In this document: piece after piece, positions 1-6,283 of the stretch
Position numbering within the stretch: position 1 is the stretch's first letter
How the letters are laid out: every line of letters starts with the position of its first letter
Assembly (NCBI GenBank): GCA_023423675.1
Contig: JAFAFD010000429.1
Location: forward strand, 1 to 14,304
DNA length: 14,304 nucleotides
Direction: 5' to 3'
DNA from: Pseudomonadota bacterium
Lineage (GTDB): Bacteria; Pseudomonadota; Gammaproteobacteria; Xanthomonadales; Xanthomonadaceae
Program-made: the position numbers and the translations under genes
Notes under the pieces: model-generated
Databases searched by the model: none
What the model saw: only the letters and a program-made list of their open reading frames with translations
What the model was told of the DNA's origin: nothing

Positions 1-45
1 GCCCGCCGCGGGGGGGCCCGCCCCCGCGCGGCCGCCCCCCCGCGC
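1..45. other. G/C-only edge segment, probable sequence artefact
   Basis: All 45 bases are G or C, with runs of seven Gs and seven Cs, whereas the adjoining DNA has ordinary mixed composition. The segment lies inside pdxA and replaces the residues expected after the conserved DPDTLR stretch. The simplest explanation is low-quality or mis-assembled sequence at a contig end. A real, extremely GC-rich codon run cannot be excluded. Confidence 0.5.
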
Positions 46-170
46 AGGGTATCCGGGTCGGCGAAGGCCAGCAGCCGGCAATCATCACGCGGCTGCTGGA
101 CAAGGCGGACACACAGCTCCGGGCCGATCCCCGCCGGCTCGCCCGGTACCAGAGCGAGCTCGGGGCGCAT
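1..170 (-). CDS. pdxA: 4-hydroxythreonine-4-phosphate dehydrogenase PdxA, N-terminal part (cut by window edge)
   Basis: PdxA oxidises 4-phospho-hydroxy-L-threonine in the DXP-dependent pathway to pyridoxal 5'-phosphate (vitamin B6) in the cytoplasm. Only the first ~43 codons are readable. The protein starts MRPELALVPGEPAGIGPEL, the conserved PdxA N-terminal strand and glycine/proline loop, and continues through RLLAFADPDTLR. The ATG at 170-168 lies three bases after the surA stop, which fits co-transcription and translational coupling in the common lptD-surA-pdxA order. No clear Shine-Dalgarno is seen. Beyond codon 43 (positions 1-41) the frame stays open but reads as Gly/Arg/Pro-rich residues unlike the alanine-rich helix expected there. 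That part may be erroneous sequence. The assignment is firm from residues 1 to 43 only. Confidence 0.85.
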   Translation of the reverse strand, partial: MRPELALVPGEPAGIGPELCVRLVQQPRDDCRLLAFADPDTLRGGAAARGRAPPRR

Positions 171-173
171 CGG

Positions 174-1517
174 TCAGGGCTGCTGCGGCGTCGCGGTGTT
201 CTCCGCGCGGTCGCCACTGCGGAAGCTGACGTAGGCTTCGCCACGCAGTTCCTGCAGGAAGCGGTTGTATTCGTCTTCCAGCTTGCGGCGGCCGATGGTC
301 TCGCGGACCTGGGCACGCTGGTTGTCGCTGGTCACGTCGGTCTGGCGCGTGGCAACGCGCTGCACGATGTGCCAGCCGGCATCGGTACGGAACGGCTGGC
401 TGACGCCGCCGTCCTGGATGCCTTCGACCTGCTGGCCGAACGCCGGACCGAAGGCATCGGCCGGGAACCAGCCCAGATCGCCGCCCTGGCCCTTGCTGTT
501 GTTGTCTTCCGACGATTCCTTGGCCACGGCCTGGAAGTCGGCACCACCGACGATGCGGGCACGCAGGGTGTCGATCTTGGCCTTGGCGGCCGCGTCGGTC
601 TGGTTGTCGTCCACGCGCACCAGGATGTGGCGGCCGTGGTACTCGGTGACGGTGTGGTCGCCGGTGGCGGCGTTGGCATCACGCACTTCCACCAGCTTCA
701 GCAGCTGGAAGCCGCTCGGGCCACGGATCGGACCGACCACGTCGCCGGCCTTCATCTGCTGCATCATCTGCGCGAAGGCGGCCGGGATCTCATCCAGGCT
801 GCGCCAGCCCAGATCGCCGCCTTCCAGCGCGTTGGGGCTGTCCGAATAGCGGACGGCGGCGGCGTTGAAGTCCAGCTCGCCCTTGTCCAGCAGTGCCTTC
901 ACGCCATCGGCCTTCTTCTGGCCAGTGGAGATCTGTTCGGCGGTGGCGCCGTCGGGCAGGGCCACCAGGATGTGCGCCAGGTGGTACTGGTTGCCGACGG
1001 TGGCCTGCTGCTTCAGGGCAGCATCGACTTCGCCTTCGCTGACGCTGATGCGGCTCTGGGCGAAGCTCTGGCGCAGGCGCTGCACGGTGATCTCGTCACG
1101 CACCGAGGCGCGGAAATCAGCGAAATCGATGCCGTCGCTGGCCAGGCGCTGGCGCAGGGCGTCCAGGTTGGAACCGTTCTGCTGGGCGATCGAGTTCATC
1201 GCCTGGTTCAGTTCCTGGTCGCTGATGCGGATGCCGCTGCCCTGGGCGCGGGCGACCTGCAGCTTGACCAACACCAGGCGCTCGAGCACCTGGCGGCTGA
1301 GCACGTCGTCGGGCGGCAGCTGGTTCTCACGACCGGCGTACTGGGCCTTGATGTTGACGATCGCGCGCTGCAGTTCGCTCTGCAGCACCACGTCCTCATC
1401 GACGATGGCTGCAATGCGGTCCAGCGGCTGGGTCTCCTGGGCGATGACCTGGAGGGGGGCGGACACGCTGGACACGGCCAGCAGCGAAGCGAGTAGGACG
1501 GGGAAGCTCTTGGTCAT
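174..1517 (-). CDS. surA: Periplasmic chaperone and peptidyl-prolyl isomerase SurA
   Basis: SurA escorts unfolded outer-membrane proteins, LptD among them, across the periplasm to the BAM complex. The 447-residue protein begins with a Sec signal peptide (MTKSFPVLLASLLAVSSVSA, cleavage probably near residues 20-27). It continues with the SurA N-terminal chaperone domain (about 30-165). Two parvulin (PpiC) domains follow: about 177-278, opening with YHLAHILV and containing GGDLGW, and about 292-390, opening with YHGRHILV and again GGDLGW. The C-terminal helix (about 400-430) contributes to the chaperone module in this family. The length is normal. The ATG at 1517-1515 overlaps the lptD stop as ATGA, and pdxA follows after three bases, so translation of all three genes is probably coupled. 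No strong ribosome binding site precedes the start. Confidence 0.96.
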   Translation of the reverse strand: MTKSFPVLLASLLAVSSVSAPLQVIAQETQPLDRIAAIVDEDVVLQSELQRAIVNIKAQYAGRENQLPPDDVLSRQVLERLVLVKLQVARAQGSGIRISDQELNQAMNSIAQQNGSNLDALRQRLASDGIDFADFRASVRDEITVQRLRQSFAQSRISVSEGEVDAALKQQATVGNQYHLAHILVALPDGATAEQISTGQKKADGVKALLDKGELDFNAAAVRYSDSPNALEGGDLGWRSLDEIPAAFAQMMQQMKAGDVVGPIRGPSGFQLLKLVEVRDANAATGDHTVTEYHGRHILVRVDDNQTDAAAKAKIDTLRARIVGGADFQAVAKESSEDNNSKGQGGDLGWFPADAFGPAFGQQVEGIQDGGVSQPFRTDAGWHIVQRVATRQTDVTSDNQRAQVRETIGRRKLEDEYNRFLQELRGEAYVSFRSGDRAENTATPQQP

Positions 1518-4012
1518 GGGATCTGGTTTGGATCGTAGTCGTCCCGGGTCGCCCCGGTGTTGCTGGGCGGCACGAGATAGAGGTCGTCGCGGTTGTACCC
1601 GAGGATAGCACGGCGCAGGGTGCGGTCCGTGTCCTGGCCCAGTGAGCTCAGGCCCTTGAGCACGAACTCGAGCTGGATGGAGTTGTTCAGTTCACCTTCG
1701 CGGTTGCGCACGTAGCGGCGGGCCACGGCGCGCACGGCCAGGCAGCAGCTGTCCCACTGCACGCCACCGATGATTTCCAGCGGCTTGCTGTCCTGGATCG
1801 AGTAGTAATAGCGGCCGACCAGGCTCCAGCGCTCGTTCAGCGGGTACAGGAACGACAGGTCGGCCTGTTCCAGCAGGGTGCGCTCTTCCTTGGTGGCATT
1901 GGCCGCCGCACCGGCGTTGATGCGGTAGCGGTAGCTCAGGTTGACCACGCCGTCGTTGGACATCAGGTAGCGGGCGCGGACGCTGGCCAGATCCTCACGC
2001 TTGTACTTCGGGTCCCACTGGTAGGTGGCGCCGAGGGTCCAGCGGTCGTTGATCATGTAGTTCGAATCGGCGATCCAGGCCGACTTGCCCTTTTCGACCG
2101 GGGCGCCGCCCGGGGTCACGGTCACCCGCGACTCGTCGAAGTACTGGATCTGGCCGATCGAGGCCGAGAAGCGTTCCTTGCCCGTGGTCTGGTCGATGAA
2201 GCGGGTGCTGACCGCCATGGTCAGCTGGTTGGCGTCGTTCTGGCGGTCGGCGCCGGTATAGCGCGAATCGCGGAACAGCTGGCCCCAGCTGAAGGTGAAG
2301 TCACGCGTATCGAATACAGGCAGTTCGTCCTGGTTGCGGTAGGGCGTGCGCAGGTAGAACAGGCGCGGCTCCAGGGTCTGCAGGAAGGACTTGCCGCCGA
2401 TCTTGGTGTCGCGGTCGAAGAACAGGCCGGCATCCAGGCTGGCGATCGGCATACTGCGGCTGGGCGAGGTGTTCCCGCGCAGCTGGTCCGGCGTCGCGGT
2501 GGTCGGATCAATGCCCTGCGAGCGAAGGATCTGGCCACGGATCCCGTTGACGCCGTCCACCAGGCTGCGGTCCAACTGATAGGCGGTGTAGCGGTAGGCC
2601 AGAGTCGGAGTGACATACCAGGCCGCGCCGCTGATCGGGAACGAGACGGACGGCTTGATGTCCAGGCGTGAGCCCCCACTGACACCGATGCCGTCGGTCT
2701 GGCGCACGCCGGTGCGCACGTACTCGCCCTCGCTGTCCACGGTCTTCAGGTTGATGTCATCGTGGGTGAAGCGCACGGCCTCGGCGTACAGCGAGGTTTC
2801 CACCCACGGCAGCAGCGACTTGTCCCAGTTGAAGTACACGCGCGGCTGGCGGTTGTAGGCCAGGGCGCGCTCGTCCAGCGTGTAATCGGTCAGCTGCCAG
2901 CGGTCGGCCATGATGCCGGCGGTCCAGTCCTGGCCGGTGCCGTACAGGCCGATGGTGCTCTGCAGGTTGGAGGCGGTCACGCCGACCAGGCGGTTGGCGA
3001 AGTCCTCGACATAGCGCTCATCGCTGACCCAGGCCAGGTTGGCACGCGCCTGCCAGTGGCTGTCCACGTTGTGGTAACCGTTGAACATCACCCGACCGCG
3101 GTCGCGATCGCGCAGCTCGTCGTTGGGCATGTACGCGGTCAGCAGTTCGCCGCGGCCGCCGTTGTAGAGGTAGCGGAACTCGTTGTCGAGCATCAGGCCG
3201 CGCCGGCTCATGTAGCGCGGCGTCAGCGTGTCGTCGTAGTTCGGCGCCAGGTTCAGGTAGATCGGCTGGGCGTAATCGAAACCGTTGCGGCCGGACATGC
3301 CCAGCTGCGGGAACAGCAGGCCGGTCTTGCGGCGGTCATCGATCGGGAACTTGAAGTACGGCGCCCACAGCACCGGCACCTTGCCGATGCGCAGCACGGC
3401 ATTGCGTGCGGTGCCGAAGCCCTCGTCGTTGTCCACTTCGATTTCCGGTGCCGACAGCTTCCACACCGGCTGCGAGGGATCGCAGGTGGTGTAGGTAGAG
3501 CGGTGCATCTGGCCGACGGCGCCCTGCAGGTCGACCGATTCGGCATCGCCGTTGCCACGGCGCGACACCAGCTGGTACTGGATGTCGGTGATCTTGTGGG
3601 TGTCGCTTTCCTGGTTGCCCTCGGCACGCTTGGCGACCATGCGGATCGACGCATCCTGGTAGCGCACATTGCCGTCGGCGATGTAGTTGCCACTCTCGGT
3701 GTCGAAGCTGAGCTTGTCGGTACCGACGAACTGGTCGCCACGGCGCAGCGCCACGTTGCCCTGGTACTGCGGTACGGTGGTGGTGCCCAGCAGCTGGTTA
3801 CCCTCGATTTCGGTGGGCTGCTGCTCGCGCTCGGCGCTGGCGGCGGCCTTGTCCTGCCCGGCTACGGGGACCGGGGTAGGGGCATCGGTGAAGGCAGGAA
3901 TGACCTCGGTTGCCGGGCACAGGCCCCAGTTGAGCGGCTTGTCATCGGCCATCGCGGGAAGGCAGACGGCGATGCTCAGGGGCAGGGGAAGCAGGCGGAG
4001 GGCTCGGCGCAC
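1514..4012 (-). CDS. lptD: LPS-assembly outer-membrane protein LptD
   Basis: LptD, with the lipoprotein LptE, forms the outer-membrane translocon that inserts lipopolysaccharide into the outer leaflet. From the GTG at 4012 the protein has 832 residues. It begins with a compact signal peptide (residues 1-22, ending CLPAMA), then an LptA-like beta-jellyroll (about 65-190), then a large beta-barrel. Hallmarks include VPVLWAPYFKFPIDDRR and TGLLFPQLGMSGRNGFDY. The cysteines needed for the paired disulfides of E. coli LptD have counterparts: Cys32, Cys177 and the adjacent pair Cys756-Cys757. I chose GTG because it gives a clean signal peptide and matches the start I recall for xanthomonad LptD (MRRALRLLPL-type). 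In-frame ATGs at 4054, 4063 and 4105 are alternatives. The 4105 ATG overlaps the upstream stop as ATGA. Identity is certain; the start is not. Confidence 0.95.
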   Translation of the reverse strand: MRRALRLLPLPLSIAVCLPAMADDKPLNWGLCPATEVIPAFTDAPTPVPVAGQDKAAASAEREQQPTEIEGNQLLGTTTVPQYQGNVALRRGDQFVGTDKLSFDTESGNYIADGNVRYQDASIRMVAKRAEGNQESDTHKITDIQYQLVSRRGNGDAESVDLQGAVGQMHRSTYTTCDPSQPVWKLSAPEIEVDNDEGFGTARNAVLRIGKVPVLWAPYFKFPIDDRRKTGLLFPQLGMSGRNGFDYAQPIYLNLAPNYDDTLTPRYMSRRGLMLDNEFRYLYNGGRGELLTAYMPNDELRDRDRGRVMFNGYHNVDSHWQARANLAWVSDERYVEDFANRLVGVTASNLQSTIGLYGTGQDWTAGIMADRWQLTDYTLDERALAYNRQPRVYFNWDKSLLPWVETSLYAEAVRFTHDDINLKTVDSEGEYVRTGVRQTDGIGVSGGSRLDIKPSVSFPISGAAWYVTPTLAYRYTAYQLDRSLVDGVNGIRGQILRSQGIDPTTATPDQLRGNTSPSRSMPIASLDAGLFFDRDTKIGGKSFLQTLEPRLFYLRTPYRNQDELPVFDTRDFTFSWGQLFRDSRYTGADRQNDANQLTMAVSTRFIDQTTGKERFSASIGQIQYFDESRVTVTPGGAPVEKGKSAWIADSNYMINDRWTLGATYQWDPKYKREDLASVRARYLMSNDGVVNLSYRYRINAGAAANATKEERTLLEQADLSFLYPLNERWSLVGRYYYSIQDSKPLEIIGGVQWDSCCLAVRAVARRYVRNREGELNNSIQLEFVLKGLSSLGQDTDRTLRRAILGYNRDDLYLVPPSNTGATRDDYDPNQIP

Positions 4013-4101
4013 GCGGTTCGGATTCGGGCGAAAACGGACGGTAGATTGCCCCATCCGCTGCATAGGGGCAATGAAGGTTGCCGCCCGCTGCCGGTTCGGG
4101 T

Positions 4102-5040
4102 TCATCCAGCCCGTGGCCCCGATGCCCCTTCCAGCAGGGCCCGGACATGGGCCACGGTGCACTCGGACAGGGCCTGCAGGTCATAGCCGCCCTCCAGCAT
4201 CGACACCACCCGGCCGGCCGCGTGGCGGCGGGCCAGCGCATGCAGTTCGGCGGTGATCCAGGCGAAATCGTCGGTTTCCAGCATCAGGTCGGCCTGCGGG
4301 TCGCGCAGGTGGGCGTCGAAGCCGGCCGATATCAGCAGCAGCTGCGGGCGGAAGTCGTCGATGGCCGGCAGCATCTCGTCGGCCCAGACATTGCGGAAGC
4401 GGAACCCGCCACTGCCCGGCGGCAGCAGGATGTTCATCAGGTTGCCAGCGCCACGGTCGCGGCGCAGGCCCGAATTGGGGAACAGCCCGGCCTGGTGGGT
4501 GCTGTAGTACGACACCCGGGCGTCGTGCTGGAAGATGTCCTGGGTGCCGTTGCCGTGGTGGACATCGAAGTCCACCACCGCGATGCGCTCCAGCCCGTGG
4601 CGGTCGCGCGCGTAGGCGGCGGCCACGGCGATGTTGTTGAGCAGGCAGAAGCCCATCGCCGTGCTGCTGGTCGCGTGGTGGCCGGGCGGGCGCACCGCGC
4701 AGAACGCCAGCGGGTCATCGCCGAGCATCACCGCATCGACCGCGGCCACGCCGGCGCCGGCCGCGTGCACGGCGGCGCTGGCCGAACCGGGCGAGGTCCA
4801 GGTGTCCATGTCGAGCTGGCGCAGCGGCAGGGTCTGCGGCTGCAGGACGAAGTCGAGCAGGGCGCTGTCGTGCACCCGGCTCAGTTCACCGAACTTGGCC
4901 GGCGGTGCCTGGCGCCAGTCCAGCTGGCCGGGGAAGGCCTGGTGCAGGGCATCGAGCACCACCTGCAGCCGCTGCGGGCACTCGGGGTGGTCGGGGCCGG
5001 GGTCGTGCTGCAGGCAGGCGGGGTGGGTATAGACCAGCAT
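4102..5040 (-). CDS. Histone deacetylase family hydrolase (class II type)
   Basis: The 312-residue protein belongs to the arginase/deacetylase fold and should hydrolyse an acetyl-lysine- or acetyl-polyamine-like amide using zinc. All catalytic parts are present in order: RPPGHHA (117-123) with the tandem active-site histidines His121-His122, VDFDVHHGNGTQ (156-167) giving zinc ligands Asp159 and His161, SAGFDAH (238-244) giving the third ligand Asp242, and LEGGYD (282-287) with the catalytic tyrosine Tyr286. The length fits bacterial single-domain members such as HDAH-like amidohydrolases. There is no signal peptide, so it is cytoplasmic. It starts six bases after the adenosyltransferase stop and ends 89 bases before the chosen lptD start, so it sits inside the minus-strand run. 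The true substrate cannot be read from sequence: protein deacetylase, acetylpolyamine amidohydrolase or another amide hydrolase are all possible. Confidence 0.9.
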   Translation of the reverse strand: MLVYTHPACLQHDPGPDHPECPQRLQVVLDALHQAFPGQLDWRQAPPAKFGELSRVHDSALLDFVLQPQTLPLRQLDMDTWTSPGSASAAVHAAGAGVAAVDAVMLGDDPLAFCAVRPPGHHATSSTAMGFCLLNNIAVAAAYARDRHGLERIAVVDFDVHHGNGTQDIFQHDARVSYYSTHQAGLFPNSGLRRDRGAGNLMNILLPPGSGGFRFRNVWADEMLPAIDDFRPQLLLISAGFDAHLRDPQADLMLETDDFAWITAELHALARRHAAGRVVSMLEGGYDLQALSECTVAHVRALLEGASGPRAG

Positions 5041-5046
5041 CGGCGG

Positions 5047-5601
5047 TCAGCGCTGCCGGTGCTGCGGCTGCCACAGCGCCTCGCCGTGGCCATCGGCACG
5101 GGCCAGCACCCGCGACAGCACGAACAGCAGGTCGGACAGCCGGTTGAGGTACTGCAGGGCTTCGCTGCGCACGCTTTCCACCCGCGCCAGGGCGACGGTC
5201 TCACGCTCGGCCCGGCGCACGATGGTGCGTGCCAGGTGGCAGCGCGCGGCCGCTTCGCCGCCGGCCGGCAGGATGAATTCCTTCAGCATCGGCAGGTCGG
5301 CGTTGTAATGATCCAGCTGCTGTTCCAGCGCCGAGATGTCGGCGGCGTGGATGGCGGCATGGCCCGGCACGCACAGCTCGGCGCCGAGGTCGAACAACTG
5401 GTGCTGCAGGTGGACCACCAGCGACCGCACGTCGTCGGGCAGTGCCGTGGCCAGCAGCAGGCCGAGCGCGGCGTTGGCTTCATCCACCGTGCCATACGAG
5501 GCCACGCGCAGGTCGTCCTTGCCGACCCGGCTGCCATCGCCGAGGCCGGTGCTGCCGTCATCGCCGGTACGGGTGTAGATGCGCGAAAGACGATGGCCCA
5601 T
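5047..5601 (-). CDS. PduO-type cob(I)alamin adenosyltransferase
   Basis: The enzyme transfers the adenosyl group of ATP to cob(I)alamin or cob(I)yrinic acid diamide, making coenzyme B12. From ATG 5601 the product is 184 residues, normal for the PduO/MMAB family. Family motifs are in order: the N-terminal ATP-binding loop YTRTGDDGSTGL (9-20), SYGTVDEANAALG (35-47), FILPAGG (109-115), the basic helix RTIVRRAERE (125-134) and YLNRLSDLLFVLSR (151-164). An upstream extension of the frame exists, but it overlaps the preceding gene and lacks family similarity, so the start at 5601 (MGHRLSRIYTR) is chosen. It lies 8 bases after the BtuM-like gene and 6 before the deacetylase gene, which suggests one transcript. 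The neighbouring putative B12 transporter supports a salvage role. Confidence 0.93.
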   Translation of the reverse strand: MGHRLSRIYTRTGDDGSTGLGDGSRVGKDDLRVASYGTVDEANAALGLLLATALPDDVRSLVVHLQHQLFDLGAELCVPGHAAIHAADISALEQQLDHYNADLPMLKEFILPAGGEAAARCHLARTIVRRAERETVALARVESVRSEALQYLNRLSDLLFVLSRVLARADGHGEALWQPQHRQR

Positions 5602-5609
5602 GCGATGGC

Positions 5610-6194
5610 TCAGTGCTGGATGTCGCGGCGGGCCTGCTGCAGCTTCAGCACCTGCTCGACCGCCAGCTGCAGGGCCGCGGCCAGCGCCACGTAGATGGCC
5701 GTGGTGCGCAGGTAGGGGCCGAACCACTGCGCGTAGTTCTGCGCCCAGCCGGCCACGCTCGGCTCGGCCACGTTGCGGGTGGTCCAGTAGAAGCCGCCCT
5801 GTGCCAGCAGGTGGCACAGCGCCACCGAGGCCACCAGCAGCAGTGCGCCCTTGCCCAGGGTCGACCAGTGCGCGCCGTGGTAGTTGCGGCCCAGCAGCAG
5901 GCCACCGGCCCACAGCGAGAAGTACGCCGGCAGCAACAGCCAGTAACCCGGCGAGACGCAGTAGTGCTGCCAGAAATCCAGGCCGCTGCTGCGGATCACG
6001 ATCCAGTCCACCAGCACCGCGAAGACCATCAGCAGCGGGAAGGCCCAGCGCGTCCAGCGCGCCAGGTAGAAGCCACCGATGAAGAACACCGCCCAGGACG
6101 CATCGGGGATGGCTGCGAAGTGGTTGACCCGGGTCGCCGCCAGCAACAGCACAAGCACGGAGAGGACAAAGGCGCGGTTGGCGGTGTCGGACAT
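5610..6194 (-). CDS. Six-helix membrane protein, probable BtuM-like cobalamin transporter
   Basis: The 194-residue product is strongly hydrophobic, with about six membrane segments near residues 9-25, 33-47, 50-68, 82-101, 115-133 and 165-185. That is the topology of an ECF-transporter S component. It contains YCVSPGYWLLLPAY, with Cys79 just before the fourth hydrophobic segment. In the solitary S-component-like B12 transporter BtuM of Thiobacillus denitrificans, Cys80 coordinates the cobalt and removes the cyano ligand. The match in size, topology, cysteine position and the adjacent adenosyltransferase gene is the basis for the call. The sequence link is from memory and motif only. Alternatives are an unrelated DUF6580-like or other uncharacterised membrane protein. 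The start at 6194 (MSDTANRAF) has no strong ribosome binding site. It is divergent from ubiH, with 89 bases between the start codons. Confidence 0.6.
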   Translation of the reverse strand: MSDTANRAFVLSVLVLLLAATRVNHFAAIPDASWAVFFIGGFYLARWTRWAFPLLMVFAVLVDWIVIRSSGLDFWQHYCVSPGYWLLLPAYFSLWAGGLLLGRNYHGAHWSTLGKGALLLVASVALCHLLAQGGFYWTTRNVAEPSVAGWAQNYAQWFGPYLRTTAIYVALAAALQLAVEQVLKLQQARRDIQH

Positions 6195-6224
6195 GGCAGC
6201 GGGCCCGGAGCGGATTCAGCTTTC

Positions 6225-6230
6225 ATTCTA
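6225..6230 (-). promoter_or_regulatory. Candidate -10 element for the BtuM-like/adenosyltransferase run
   Basis: Read on the minus strand this is TAGAAT, five of six matches to TATAAT, about 30 bases upstream of the start codon at 6194. Transcription would begin near 6218, leaving a leader of roughly 24 bases. No good -35 hexamer stands at 16-18 bases spacing, as is common in xanthomonads, so the call rests on the -10 alone. Confidence 0.4.
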
Positions 6231-6271
6231 GCCCGCCGCGCGGGTTGGCGCAGGGCCCGGCGGCGAGCGCG

Positions 6272-6277
6272 TATCAT
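6272..6277 (+). promoter_or_regulatory. Candidate -10 element giving a leaderless ubiH transcript
   Basis: TATCAT lies seven bases before the ubiH ATG at 6284. If it works as a -10 box, the start of transcription falls on or within a base or two of the A of the start codon. A TTGGCG at 6245-6250 could be a -35 but the spacing of 21 is too wide. No Shine-Dalgarno sequence is visible between the box and the ATG, which agrees with a leaderless message but does not prove it. Confidence 0.35.
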
Positions 6278-6283
6278 TGGCTC

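Noticed and set aside
2762..5694. Two long plus-strand frames (2762-4186 and 4078-5694)
   Set aside because: They mirror lptD, the deacetylase and the adenosyltransferase and encode repetitive Val/Gly/His/Gln-rich sequence. They are codon-bias shadows.
5602..5913. N-terminal extension of the adenosyltransferase frame
   Set aside because: The extra 104 codons overlap the BtuM-like membrane protein, are Gly/Ala/Arg/Pro-rich, and lie before the family's normal start.
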